Part shown: positions 1-8,588 of the stretch, piece after piece
How the letters are laid out: every line of letters begins with the position of its first letter
Numbering within the stretch: position 1 is the stretch's first letter
NCBI RefSeq assembly: GCF_000344135.1
Contig: NZ_BAOP01000004.1
Coordinates: 229,312 to 293,311, forward strand
Direction of reading: 5' to 3'
DNA from: Gordonia malaquae NBRC 108250
GTDB lineage: Bacteria > Actinomycetota > Actinomycetes > Mycobacteriales > Mycobacteriaceae
DNA: 64,000 nucleotides
The notes under the pieces: model-generated
Told to the model about the DNA's origin: nothing
The model's database searches: none
What the model saw: only the letters and a program-made list of their open reading frames with translations
Made by a program: the position numbers and the translations under genes

Positions 1-660
1 ATCTCGACGTTCGAGGAGATCCAGGCCAAGTGGGCCCCGAACATCACGATCGGCTTCGGCAGGCTCGCCGGCCGGTCGGTCGGCGTGATCGCCAACAACC
101 CGCTGCGCATGGGCGGCTGCCTCAACTCCGAGGCCGCCGAGAAGGCCTCTCGTTTCGTGCGGCTCTGCGACGCGTTCGGCGTCCCGATCGTTGTGCTCAC
201 CGACGTCCCCGGTTACCTGCCCGGCGTCGGACAGGAGTGGAACGGCGTCGTGCGGCGCGGAGCCAAACTGCTCCACTCGTTCGCCGAGTGCACCGTCCCC
301 CGAGTCACCCTCGTCACCCGCAAGATCTATGGCGGCGCATACATCGCGATGAACTCCCGCGCCCTCGGCGCGACCGCCGTGTTCGCCTGGCCCGGCTCCG
401 AAGTCGCCGTGATGGGCGCCAAAGCCGCTGTCGGCATCCTGCACAAGAAGACGCTCGCCGCAGCTCCCGAGGACGAGCGCGAAGCCCTCCACGACCGTCT
501 GGCAGTGGAGCACGAGCAGATTGCGGGCGGCGTCGGCCGCGCTCAGTCGATCGGTGTCGTCGACGAGATCATCGACCCCTCGGTGACCCGCAGTCGTCTC
601 GCTGAGGCTCTCGCCGCAGCACCGTCGCGTCGCGGTCGCCACAAGAACATCCCACTCTGA
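1..660 (+). CDS. accD6: Acyl-CoA carboxylase beta subunit, C-terminal part (AccD6-like)
   Basis: Frame 1 is open from the first base, so the gene starts outside the window; 219 residues are visible. They form the C-terminal carboxyltransferase domain, which moves the carboxyl group from biotin to an acyl-CoA such as acetyl- or propionyl-CoA. Seen: the glycine pair in MGGCLN, the VLTDVPGYLPG segment, the second oxyanion-hole glycines in KIYGGAYIAMNS, and the family ending HKNIPL. The product should act in the cytosol with a biotinylated alpha subunit to make malonyl- or methylmalonyl-CoA for lipid synthesis. The symbol is an inference from the DUF3145 gene just downstream, an arrangement known beside accD6; AccD5/PccB-type paralogues look alike in this region. 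Confidence 0.85.
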   Translation: MSTFEEIQAKWAPNITIGFGRLAGRSVGVIANNPLRMGGCLNSEAAEKASRFVRLCDAFGVPIVVLTDVPGYLPGVGQEWNGVVRRGAKLLHSFAECTVPRVTLVTRKIYGGAYIAMNSRALGATAVFAWPGSEVAVMGAKAAVGILHKKTLAAAPEDEREALHDRLAVEHEQIAGGVGRAQSIGVVDEIIDPSVTRSRLAEALAAAPSRRGRHKNIPL

Positions 661-809
661 CAGCTGTCGACCGCCCGACAGCACATCCACACCAGATACA
701 CCTAGCGCAACACGCACCTCACAAGGCATACTCTGTATCAGTAGTGTGATATCCGATCTCGACGCGGTGCCTTGGGGAAGACGTTCCTCGTCGAATCGGA
801 GGTGAAACA

Positions 810-1328
810 GTGCGCATTCTGAACCAGTTTGCGGACCTGACGACTGGCGTGGTGTACATCCACGCCTCTCCCGTCGCGCTGTGCCCGCATGTGGAGTGGG
901 CGCTGTCGTCGACGCTGAATGCGCGCGCAGATCTCAAGTGGTCGACGCAAGACGCCGAGCCTGGACGCATGCGCGCCACGGTGGACTGGACCGGTCCCGT
1001 CAGCACTGGTGCGCGCCTGGCCAACGCACTGCGCGAGTGGCCCGGCTTGGCGTTCGAGGTGACTGAGAACGCCAGCGACGGCGTCGACGGCGAACGATTC
1101 AGCCATGTCCCCGGACTCGGCCTCTGGCGCGGATCCATCAGCGCCAACGGCGACGTGATCGTCGGTGAGATGCAACTTCGCGCCATGATGGACGCCCAGC
1201 CCGACAGCGCAGGCCTGGCCGCCGAGCTCGACACCGCACTCGGAACCGCATGGGACGACGCCCTGGAGTCGTACCGCATGGGCGGAGCAGACGGCGAAGT
1301 GACCTGGCTGCACCAACGAGTCGGCTGA
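810..1328 (+). CDS. DUF3145 family protein
   Basis: A 172-residue soluble protein of unknown function. The start is a GTG with a good ribosome site (GGAGGTG) about 8 bases upstream. I recognise the DUF3145 pattern: N-terminal MRILNQFADLT, a central YIHASPVALCPHVEWAL segment and a C-terminal tail ending in WLHQRVG. The family is confined to actinobacteria and usually sits beside the fatty-acid carboxylase gene, as here (149-base gap). The histidines and cysteine of the ASPVALCPHVEW stretch are the most obvious candidates for a functional site, but no activity is known to me. A terminator follows at 1355. Confidence 0.8.
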   Translation: MRILNQFADLTTGVVYIHASPVALCPHVEWALSSTLNARADLKWSTQDAEPGRMRATVDWTGPVSTGARLANALREWPGLAFEVTENASDGVDGERFSHVPGLGLWRGSISANGDVIVGEMQLRAMMDAQPDSAGLAAELDTALGTAWDDALESYRMGGADGEVTWLHQRVG

Positions 1329-1354
1329 CTCACTCCACAGACCATTTCCCACGG

Positions 1355-1387
1355 AACGCGCGCACGGCCATCGGCCGGGCGCGCGTT
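1355..1387 (+). terminator. Intrinsic terminator after DUF3145 gene
   Basis: A 9-base perfect stem, AACGCGCGC at 1355-1363 and GCGCGCGTT at 1379-1387, followed by a short T-rich stretch. It lies between converging genes. Confidence 0.6.
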
Positions 1388-1501
1388 TCTACTCTCGGAC
1401 CTTGTTTCCTAGGATCCGTTCATTCATCGCGATCCGCTGGCACTATGCCGGCGTAATGCGATGAACGTGCCGATCTTGGGAGCATCGCCACCGGACGTGC
1501 G

Positions 1502-2314
1502 TCAGCGACGAAGTTCGTTCACGACAGCGTTGTTGAATTCGCTCCACAGCGGTTTCGCCCACGCGCCGAAGGGCCGATCGGTCAGGACCACGCACGCGGC
1601 GCCGAGCACCGGGTCCACCCACAGGAACGTGCCCGCCTGACCGAAGTGACCGAACGTGCTCGGCGAGTTCTCTGAGCCGGTCCAGTGCGGCGACTTCTCG
1701 CCCCGGATCTCGTAGCCGAGACCCCAGTCGCACGGCCGGTGTTTGCCGTACCCGGGGACGAAGCCGTCCAGCCCGGGAAACTGCACTGTGGCCGCCGCAG
1801 CGGCCGTCTCCGGGGCGAGCAGCCGCGGCGCCAACAGATCGCCCGCGAAACGCGCGAGGTCGTCGACGTTCGACCGAGCGCCATGTCCGGCCGGACCGGC
1901 GAGCACGGTCGACGTCATGCCGAGAGGTTCGCACACGGCCTCGCCGAGATAGTCCTCGAATGCGATGTCGGTGTGTGCGGTCACGAGTTCGGCGAGCGTT
2001 TCGAAACCCGCGCTGGAGTAGATGCGCTGCTCCCCCGGCCCCGCCTGCGGCTCACGCGAGTCGAACGCCATGCCCGACGCGTGGGACAGCAGATGTCGAA
2101 CCGTCGCTCCCGGCAGGCCTACAGGCGTCGACAAGTCGATCGCCTCCTCGTCGACGGCCACCAAGACCGCCTGTGCCACGAGCAGCTTCGTCACCGACGC
2201 CAGTTCGTACACGCGGGAGGTGTCGCCGGCAGTCGAGACGACGCCCCCGGGGCCGATGATCGCCCCGGCGACGTTGTCGACCGGCCAGCGGGAGAGATCG
2301 TCCAGCACAGTCAC
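1502..2314 (-). CDS. Serine hydrolase, beta-lactamase/EstB family
   Basis: A 270-residue protein of the penicillin-binding-protein-like serine hydrolase fold. Seen: the nucleophile motif SVTK near residue 40, the YSS motif at IYSSAGFETLAE (the YxN/S box) and an HFGQAGTF box matching the third HxG motif. There is no signal peptide, so it is probably cytoplasmic, and esterase or amidase activity is likelier than beta-lactam hydrolysis. The GTG start lies 11 bases after the stop of the upstream membrane-protein gene, so the two probably form an operon. The substrate cannot be told. Confidence 0.75.
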   Translation of the reverse strand: MTVLDDLSRWPVDNVAGAIIGPGGVVSTAGDTSRVYELASVTKLLVAQAVLVAVDEEAIDLSTPVGLPGATVRHLLSHASGMAFDSREPQAGPGEQRIYSSAGFETLAELVTAHTDIAFEDYLGEAVCEPLGMTSTVLAGPAGHGARSNVDDLARFAGDLLAPRLLAPETAAAAATVQFPGLDGFVPGYGKHRPCDWGLGYEIRGEKSPHWTGSENSPSTFGHFGQAGTFLWVDPVLGAACVVLTDRPFGAWAKPLWSEFNNAVVNELRR

Positions 2315-2325
2315 TTTGTGGCCGC

Positions 2326-3225
2326 CTACGGCGTCGCCGGAACGGTCGACGACTGGGGCGCACCCTCGTGCACCTCGGAATCGCCCTTCTCAGCAGGCGA
2401 CTTCACTTCCGGCGTGCCAGAGGTCTCAGTGAACTGATCCTCGTCTAGCGTGGACGTGACGTCGTCGACTCCGCCCAGCACGCGGTCGACGTCGGCAGTG
2501 GTGTAGCCGCAGCTGTTGATCGCCTCCGACACCCATTTCTTGGTGAGTCGCGGGATGTTGGCCGCATGCGCGTCGGCGACCGAGGTGCGCTCCTTCGTCT
2601 TCGTCGAGCGACGCAAGTCCGGAACGTCCTCGCAGACGTGGAACGCCGAGCCGCCCTTGACCCACACGACCTCGTCCTTGCCGGTCAGTTCCTTCACCAC
2701 GTTGGTCTCAACGCTGTACTGCTCGACCGACGGCGGATTCCAGTCGGCACTGGCCAGGCCGACCGCTGCGGCGATCACGATCGCGATACCGCCGGCGATG
2801 CCCTTCTGCTTGCCGTCCATGTCCTTGTTCAGGAAGATCATCACGATCAGCGGCAGGAACGCGATCACCGTGATGATGACGCCGAGTTGATTCTGAACGA
2901 AGAAGCGAACAGTGTCCTTGCGCGACGCCGGGTCGAGACGGTTCGCCTTCTTCCACAGCAGCGAACCGCCGAGGGCAAAAGCACCGATGACGACGAGCAT
3001 GACGATGAGCAGCCACATGAGGATCGGATCCTGGCGGAGGACCCAGAAAATGGTGAAGAGTTCACCGCCGATGGCGATCGCCCACAGCACTGCGGCGATG
3101 ATGCGGAAAGTCAGCGCCTTCGACTTCGCCTCTGGCGACGCCGACCACGAGCCACCGCTCGTCGTCTGCTGCTCCGCGACTTCGGCGCCCTTTTTCGCCC
3201 GTGAGCTCCGGCTGTTCTCGGCCAT
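2326..3225 (-). CDS. Four-helix membrane protein of unknown function
   Basis: A 299-residue protein with a charged, Ser-rich N-terminus and then four hydrophobic segments within roughly residues 40-165 (AAVLWAIAIGGELFTIFWVL, the LLIVMLVVIGAFALG helix, LGVIITVIAFLPLIVMIFL, GIAGGIAIVIAAAVGLA). The C-terminal 130 residues are soluble and contain two cysteines (FHVCEDV and INSCGYTTADV) that could form a disulfide if this part is outside the membrane. It is the first gene of a short operon with the serine hydrolase. I do not recognise the family beyond an actinobacterial conserved membrane protein. Confidence 0.7.
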   Translation of the reverse strand: MAENSRSSRAKKGAEVAEQQTTSGGSWSASPEAKSKALTFRIIAAVLWAIAIGGELFTIFWVLRQDPILMWLLIVMLVVIGAFALGGSLLWKKANRLDPASRKDTVRFFVQNQLGVIITVIAFLPLIVMIFLNKDMDGKQKGIAGGIAIVIAAAVGLASADWNPPSVEQYSVETNVVKELTGKDEVVWVKGGSAFHVCEDVPDLRRSTKTKERTSVADAHAANIPRLTKKWVSEAINSCGYTTADVDRVLGGVDDVTSTLDEDQFTETSGTPEVKSPAEKGDSEVHEGAPQSSTVPATP

Positions 3226-3242
3226 GTGTTTCCTCCCAGTAG

Positions 3243-3346
3243 CTTCTCGACTGCGCTCGAAGAACGGAGATAAGTCCGCTCGAAAGAACGGGTCGGGTTC
3301 CGCCCGACGAGCGCGTCATCTCCGCCCTTCGAGCGCAGTCGAGAAG
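3243..3346. repeat. 20-bp inverted repeat, likely interspersed element
   Basis: CTTCTCGACTGCGCTCGAAG at 3243-3262 is repeated as its exact reverse complement at 3327-3346, 64 bases apart. It lies between two genes that both read leftward, close to the promoter of the membrane-protein gene. The arms look like a small dispersed palindromic repeat rather than a terminator, because the loop is long and no T-tract follows. Confidence 0.7.
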
Positions 3347-3379
3347 AACATTAATGCAGATCCGTCGAAGAAATGCAGA

Positions 3380-3408
3380 AGGCCCGCCGACTCGAAGTCG
3401 GCGGGCCT
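3380..3408. terminator. Intrinsic terminator downstream of NDMA-type alcohol dehydrogenase
   Basis: A 12-base perfect stem, AGGCCCGCCGAC and GTCGGCGGGCCT, with a 5-base loop, ending 19 bases before the stop codon of the leftward alcohol dehydrogenase gene. Confidence 0.7.
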
Positions 3409-3427
3409 CATGCGAGGTTCGCGAAGA

Positions 3428-4558
3428 TCAGTGATCGGCGTCCGTGTAGCGGATGACACCGCGGATGTTGCGGCCCTCGAGCATGTCGGTGTAGCCCTCG
3501 TTGATCTGGTCGAGGGTGTACTCGCGGGTGATCATGTCGGCGATGTTGAGCTTTCCGACCTTGTACATCGACAGCAGCAGCGGGATGTCGAGCTTCGGGT
3601 TCGCGCCACCGAAGATCGAGCCCTGCAGGTTCTTCTGCAGCAGTGTCAGCATCGCCAGGTTCAGGGTCACCTGGTTGTCCATCATGTTGCCCATGCCGGT
3701 CAGGACGCAGGTGCCGTTCTTCGCGGTGATCGACAGCCAGGTGTCGACGTCCTTGCCGAACACTTCACCGACGGTCACGATGACCTTCTGGCACATGCCC
3801 CACTCGGTGGCGTTGCCGATCTCGTTCATTGCCTCTTCGACGGTCGCGAACGCCTGGGTCGCGCCGAACTTGAGCGCCTGCTCGCGCTTCCACTCGACGG
3901 GGTCGATGGCGAACACGTTGCGTGCGCCCGCGATCACGGCGCCCTGGAGCGCTGCGGTGCCCACGCCGCCGACGCCGACGATCGCGACGTCTTCACCCGG
4001 GCGGACGTCGCCGCTGCGGGTGGACGAGCCGTAGCCGGTGGGGATGCCACAGCCGCAGAGTGCGGCGACCTCGAACGGGATGTCCTTGTCGATCTTCACC
4101 GCGGACGCCTCGTGAACCACCATGTAGGGCGAGAACGTGCCGAGCAGGGTCATCGGGTAGACCGGCTGACCGTCCGTCGTGTGGATCCGGAACGTGTGGT
4201 CCGAGACCGCTTCGCCCTGCAGCAGCATGGCGCCGAAGTCGCAGAGATTGGCGACGCCCGCCTTACAGGACTTGCACTTGCCACACGACGGGATGAACGA
4301 CAGGACGACGTGGTCGCCGACCTCGAAGTCGGTGACGCCTTCGCCGAGTGCTTCGACGACGCCCGCGCCTTCGTGCCCGCCGAGGATCGGGAATCCGCCC
4401 ATCGGGATGCCGCCGGTCATCAGGTGATGGTCCGAGTGGCACATGCCCGCGGCTTCCATGCGGATCCTGATCTCGTGCGCCTTGGGGTCGCCGATCTCGA
4501 TCTCTTCGATCTGCCACGGCTGGTTCAGCTCCCGCAGGAGTGCGCCCTTCGTCTTCAC
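3428..4558 (-). CDS. NDMA-dependent-type zinc alcohol dehydrogenase
   Basis: A 376-residue medium-chain zinc dehydrogenase that oxidises alcohols with tightly bound NAD(P). Seen: catalytic zinc ligands in AAGMCHSDHH and GGHEGAGVVE, the structural zinc cysteine cluster PSCGKCKSCKAGVANLC, and the nucleotide-binding GVGGVG near residue 190. The whole matches the mycobacterial/rhodococcal family assayed with nitrosodimethylaniline. The start is set at the second of two GTG codons (4558) because a GAGG sits 8 bases before it and the protein then begins MKTKGAL, as in relatives; the reading frame stays open to 4666. With the acyl-CoA synthetase upstream it suggests oxidation of an alcohol to an acid that is then activated. 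Confidence 0.85.
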   Translation of the reverse strand: MKTKGALLRELNQPWQIEEIEIGDPKAHEIRIRMEAAGMCHSDHHLMTGGIPMGGFPILGGHEGAGVVEALGEGVTDFEVGDHVVLSFIPSCGKCKSCKAGVANLCDFGAMLLQGEAVSDHTFRIHTTDGQPVYPMTLLGTFSPYMVVHEASAVKIDKDIPFEVAALCGCGIPTGYGSSTRSGDVRPGEDVAIVGVGGVGTAALQGAVIAGARNVFAIDPVEWKREQALKFGATQAFATVEEAMNEIGNATEWGMCQKVIVTVGEVFGKDVDTWLSITAKNGTCVLTGMGNMMDNQVTLNLAMLTLLQKNLQGSIFGGANPKLDIPLLLSMYKVGKLNIADMITREYTLDQINEGYTDMLEGRNIRGVIRYTDADH

Positions 4559-4732
4559 CTTCACAACCTCACTTCGAACGGATGTCTTCTCGGGCCACGC
4601 GTTTCGCGTCGCGCGTGATCGTGCTTCGCTTGTGAGAGTAGTCACCTGAGACGGAAATTGAAACACGTTCCAGTTTTGATTGTGGAACGTGGTCCGATTC
4701 CGCTGCTCAGACGGCCATCTCGTGCGACACGA

Positions 4733-6331
4733 TCAGCTCTTGAGGCCCGCGTCCTTACTGCCGTATGCCTTCCGCAGACCCGGCTTCACCACCTTGCCGC
4801 CCGCATTTCGCGGCAGTTCGTCCACGACGACTATGTCCTTGGGGTGCTTGAAACGGGCGAGGTTGTCGTTGAGGAACGGTTCAAGCTCCTCGATGGTCAA
4901 CTCGTCGACACCCTCAGCGAGCACCACGACGCCGACGGGAACTTCGCCCCACTTGTCGTGGGCGCGACCGATCACCGCGGCTTCCAGAATCTTCGGGTGC
5001 GAAAACAGAACATTCTCGACCTCGGCGCAGTAGATGTTCTCTCCGCCGGAGATGATCATGTCCTTGGCCCGGTCGACGACGAACAGGAACCCCTCCTCGT
5101 CGGCGCGCACGAGGTCGCCCGAGTGGAACCAGCCGCCGCGGAACGCATCGGCAGTCCCCTGCGGGTTCTGCCAGTACCCGGCCATGAGGTTCGCGCCGCG
5201 ATAGACGATCTCGCCCACCTCGCCCTGCGGCACGTCGTTCATCTCCGGATCGACGATGCGAGCGGTCACCGCGGGCACCACCTTTCCGATGGAACCGATC
5301 TTGCGCTGCGCGTCCTTTCCTTCGAGCACACACGTGATCGGCGACATCTCGGTCTGCCCGAAGACCGCGATGTTCAACGCGTCCGGGAACGTGTCGTTCA
5401 TCGCCTGCAGCACGGTGTCCGACGCCGGTGCGGCGCCCCACGAGATCACGCGCAGCTTCACATCGCGCGGCTTGGCCTGCTGGGCCGCGCAGACGGCCTG
5501 CCACTGTGCCGGAACCAGGAAGATCGATGTGGTGCCTTCGCGCTCGAGAGTGTCGAGCATGTCGTTCGGATCGAACGCCCCGAGCGGATGGATCACCGAC
5601 AGCGCGCCGATGTAGATCAGGGCCGTCATCGCACCGAGCGCGGCGATGTGGAACATCGGAGCGACGCACGAACCGATGTCGTCGGCCGACGTGTTGAGCG
5701 CCTGCAGCGTCGTCTGCGCCTGCGACTGCAGGTTCTGGTGAGTCAACATCGCACCCTTGGGCTTCCCCGTGGTGCCCGAGGTGTACATGATCAGGGCGAT
5801 CGTCTCCTCCGGGATGTCGATGTCCGGAAGCGGCTCCCCTTCTTCGGACACCAGAGCCTCGTAGTCGAGGTGACCGTCGTTCTGTGCCCCGCCGACGACG
5901 ATCGTGTGCTCGATGGCGCCGGTGGCCGCCGACACCGCATCAGCCAACGGCGCGAGCATCGTCTCGGTCACGACGACCTTCGCTCCGGAGTCGGAGACGA
6001 GGTATCCGATCTCAGGCGGCGTCATGCGGAAGTTCACCGGGACCGGGATCGCGCCGATCAGGTTCGCCGCGAACACCAACTCGACGTACTCCGTGCGGTT
6101 GAGCATGATCACGAGGATTCGATCGCCGAACGACACTCCGCGACGCAGGAGCGACGCAGCCAGCGAGTGCGTGCGCGCGTCGAGTTGCGACCACGTCGTG
6201 GTGGCACCCATGAACCGCAGCGCCGGAGCGTCCGGTTTCATCTCCGCATGTCGACGGACCTGGTTGTTCCAATGGTGGCGGCGTGAACGCTGCGGCTCGG
6301 CGTTGAGGGCGAAGCCCAGTACGTCGGTCAT
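4733..6331 (-). CDS. AMP-forming acyl-CoA synthetase (FadD type)
   Basis: A 532-residue adenylate-forming ligase that makes an acyl-CoA from a carboxylic acid, ATP and CoA. Seen in order: the P-loop-like MYTSGTTGKPKGAM near residue 190, the adenine-binding GQTEMSP near 325, HSGDL and the hinge region VDRAKDMIISGGENIY, and a C-terminal GGKVVKPGLR with the catalytic lysine. It is full length. The next gene on the same strand upstream is an enoyl-CoA hydratase/isomerase (57-base gap) and downstream lies the alcohol dehydrogenase, so a small catabolic operon is likely. The substrate, medium- or long-chain or cyclic, cannot be read from sequence. Confidence 0.88.
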   Translation of the reverse strand: MTDVLGFALNAEPQRSRRHHWNNQVRRHAEMKPDAPALRFMGATTTWSQLDARTHSLAASLLRRGVSFGDRILVIMLNRTEYVELVFAANLIGAIPVPVNFRMTPPEIGYLVSDSGAKVVVTETMLAPLADAVSAATGAIEHTIVVGGAQNDGHLDYEALVSEEGEPLPDIDIPEETIALIMYTSGTTGKPKGAMLTHQNLQSQAQTTLQALNTSADDIGSCVAPMFHIAALGAMTALIYIGALSVIHPLGAFDPNDMLDTLEREGTTSIFLVPAQWQAVCAAQQAKPRDVKLRVISWGAAPASDTVLQAMNDTFPDALNIAVFGQTEMSPITCVLEGKDAQRKIGSIGKVVPAVTARIVDPEMNDVPQGEVGEIVYRGANLMAGYWQNPQGTADAFRGGWFHSGDLVRADEEGFLFVVDRAKDMIISGGENIYCAEVENVLFSHPKILEAAVIGRAHDKWGEVPVGVVVLAEGVDELTIEELEPFLNDNLARFKHPKDIVVVDELPRNAGGKVVKPGLRKAYGSKDAGLKS

Positions 6332-6388
6332 CTCTTCTAGCTCCTCGATCTCAGGTCGTGCGATGGGTTCGGGGTGGGTGGTGCGGGG

Positions 6389-7186
6389 TCATTTGCCGAC
6401 GAACGCGGCGAGCGCTCGCCCGAAGGCCGGGGATTGCAGGAGCTGTGTCTGGCCGGCGATCTCGCGGTCGATCGCGTCGTCGTATCCGGCCAACGAGTGC
6501 GCGTCGAGGGCCGCCTTGGTCACGGCGAGTGCGTCGGGCGAGCTCTTGAGAAGCCTGCCGACGACGCGGTCGACCGTCGCGGTCAACGCGACGCCGTCGT
6601 CGACGACGGCGTTGATCAGACCGGCGTCGAGCGCCTCGGGTGCCCACAACTTCTCTCCCAGAAGCGCCAGCGCATTGGCGCGTGCTCGCCCGAGCGACGC
6701 GGTGAACAGCGCAGTCGCTCCACCGTCGGGCATCAGACCGATGTTGACGAAAGCGAGCAGGAAGTACGCACGACTCGTCGCATAGACGAGGTCGGCGGCG
6801 ACTGCGAGTGACGCGCCGATCCCGACCGCGGCGCCGTCGACAGCCGCGACCACGGGCATCGGCAGCGACCGGATTGCCCCGATCAACCGCGAACCGTTCT
6901 CGATGATCGCGCGCGACGCCGACTCGTCGAACCCTCCGGTGGCCGCCGAGTCCGCAGCCATGCCCGCCACATCGGCGCCCGCACAGAAAGATCCGCCACG
7001 ACCCGTGATCACAACAGCCCGAATGTCCGAGCGCGTCGCGAAGTCGCGGCAGAGTTCGATGATCCGCCCGGAGGCCGCACCGTCGAGCGCGTTCATCCGT
7101 TCCGGTCGATCGATCTCGATGCGTGCGACGCCCCGACCGTCGATCTCGTCCCAGACACCGCCCTCGAACCCGGCCTCGTCACTCAT
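6389..7186 (-). CDS. Enoyl-CoA hydratase/isomerase family protein
   Basis: A 265-residue crotonase-fold protein. Seen: the CoA-binding and oxyanion-hole segment FCAGADVAGM, then PMPVVAAVDGAAVGIGASLAVAADL and the active-site loop NIGLMPDGGAT. Where true hydratases carry a catalytic glutamate, this loop has PDGG, as in PaaG-like isomerases, so isomerase activity is plausible. The start at 7186 (MSDEAG) has AGGA five bases upstream; the open frame extends to 7315 but that part lacks a ribosome site. It is the first gene of the leftward operon and faces the double TetR regulator across a 180-base promoter region. Confidence 0.85.
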   Translation of the reverse strand: MSDEAGFEGGVWDEIDGRGVARIEIDRPERMNALDGAASGRIIELCRDFATRSDIRAVVITGRGGSFCAGADVAGMAADSAATGGFDESASRAIIENGSRLIGAIRSLPMPVVAAVDGAAVGIGASLAVAADLVYATSRAYFLLAFVNIGLMPDGGATALFTASLGRARANALALLGEKLWAPEALDAGLINAVVDDGVALTATVDRVVGRLLKSSPDALAVTKAALDAHSLAGYDDAIDREIAGQTQLLQSPAFGRALAAFVGK

Positions 7187-7272
7187 CGTTCCTCGCATCA
7201 CCGTCGGACTTGTCGTTGATATGCCACACACCGTAACAGGAAGAGTGACGGAAGTCATGCGAATAGTCATTA

Positions 7273-7282
7273 ACTTATAAGT
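7273..7282. promoter_or_regulatory. Palindrome in divergent promoter, candidate TetR operator
   Basis: ACTTATAAGT is a perfect 10-base palindrome in an AT-rich patch that stands out from its GC-rich surroundings. It lies in the 180-base region between the enoyl-CoA hydratase gene and the divergent TetR gene. Operator function is inferred from position. Confidence 0.35.
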
Positions 7283-7366
7283 CAACTTACTGGGTGATGA
7301 CCTGGGTTTATCCAACTTCAGATGATTCTCAGCATGTTTCTCCGGGCTTCGATACCATCACTACCC

Positions 7367-8512
7367 ATGACCATCCGGCCTGCCGATCGACGCGAGAGGA
7401 TTCTGTCGACCGCCGCGGCCGCGTTCAGCTCCGAGGGCTACGCCGCGACTCGCCTGTCAGACATCGCAGACGAGGTGGGGATCTCCACGCCCGCCCTCTA
7501 TCGCCACTTCGACACGAAGTACCGACTGTTCTCCGCGACTGTCGAGCAGTTGTCCCGACGCGTGGACGAGGCCGTCTCGAGCGTTCGGACCCATGACGAT
7601 CCGAGGAGCGAGTTCGCCGCGGTCCTCACCGCATTCACCGACATGACGTTCGTCCACCGAGCCGGCGGCAATCTGTACCGATGGGAGGACCGGGTGCTGC
7701 GCGCCGAGGATCGCAGCTACACACGTGATGTGCGGATCCGCCTGAACCGCAGACTCAGGGCGCTCGTCGAGGCCGCTCGACCCGACATCGACCGCACGAC
7801 GGCACAAGCCGTGACCATCGCGTCCCTCTCCGTGGCGGCGAGCGCGACCACCCACCGCGCAGCCCTGGGCCGACGCGCCGCGGTCGACCTGTTGTCGAAC
7901 GCCGCGGCCCGCATCGTCGAAGTGGAGGTGCCGCAGCCCACCGAAGCTCACGTCCCCGCCCCCGGGTTGGCGCCCACCGGCCGACGCGAGGCGATCCTTG
8001 CGGCGTCAGTACGCCTCTTCGCCGATCGCGGCTTCCACGAGGTGACGGTCGACCACATCGGCAACGCCGTCGGACTGCCCGCCTCCGGGGTCTACCGCCA
8101 CTTCTCGTCCAAGAGCGCCATCCTCGCGGCCGCCCTCTGGCGAACGGCGGACCGCACCACAGACGCTGTCGCTGCGGCACTCGCCCAGGCACAGACCCCG
8201 AGCGAGGCGGTCGTCGCCCTCGCCGAGCGGTACAGCGAGCTCTGTGTCGACGCACCCGACATCATGACGGTCTACATGAACGGGATCGGCGCGGTGGACG
8301 AGAGCGAGCGTCGAGCCCTGCGCCGAAGTCAGCGTCTCAACGTCGACGAGTGGGCTGCGTGGGTCGTACGCGCCCGGCCGGAAGTGACCACCGCTCAGGC
8401 GAGATTCCTGGTCCACGCGAGCCTGAATGTCGCGACCGATCTGGTCAACGGGCAACCAGGGATCGGGAAGCCTCTGGTGGCGGCGGCATGCGCGAAGGCA
8501 CTGACCGGCTGA
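7367..8512 (+). CDS. Double TetR-family regulator (two HTH domains in one chain)
   Basis: A 381-residue protein containing two consecutive TetR DNA-binding domains. The first is at residues 10-60 (TAAAAFSSEGYAATRLSDIA, then STPALYRHFDTKYRLF); the second at about 205-255 (ASVRLFADRGFHEVTVDHIG, then PASGVYRHFSSKSAIL), each followed by a ligand-domain-like helical stretch. Normal TetR proteins have one such unit and about 200 residues, so this looks like an in-frame tandem fusion; such double forms are known in mycobacteria. It probably represses the divergent acyl-CoA gene cluster, but that is inferred from position only. The start is ATG 7367 because it directly precedes MTIRPADRRERIL. Confidence 0.85.
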   Translation: MTIRPADRRERILSTAAAAFSSEGYAATRLSDIADEVGISTPALYRHFDTKYRLFSATVEQLSRRVDEAVSSVRTHDDPRSEFAAVLTAFTDMTFVHRAGGNLYRWEDRVLRAEDRSYTRDVRIRLNRRLRALVEAARPDIDRTTAQAVTIASLSVAASATTHRAALGRRAAVDLLSNAAARIVEVEVPQPTEAHVPAPGLAPTGRREAILAASVRLFADRGFHEVTVDHIGNAVGLPASGVYRHFSSKSAILAAALWRTADRTTDAVAAALAQAQTPSEAVVALAERYSELCVDAPDIMTVYMNGIGAVDESERRALRRSQRLNVDEWAAWVVRARPEVTTAQARFLVHASLNVATDLVNGQPGIGKPLVAAACAKALTG

Positions 8513-8588
8513 CGTCTACCGAGACGGGCCCGACCGAGAATCGTTCGGTCGCAAACATCCGACACGAATGCCCCAAATCTCGCCGGCG

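Noticed and set aside
2912..4618. Long plus-strand open frame (568 codons) opposite the alcohol dehydrogenase
   Set aside because: It is antisense to a clear zinc dehydrogenase gene; its product is Arg/His/Asp/Val-rich with no motif, typical of high-GC antisense frames.
4658..6286. Plus-strand open frame (542 codons) opposite the acyl-CoA synthetase
   Set aside because: Shadow of a gene with all its family motifs; low-complexity Arg/Asp-rich product.
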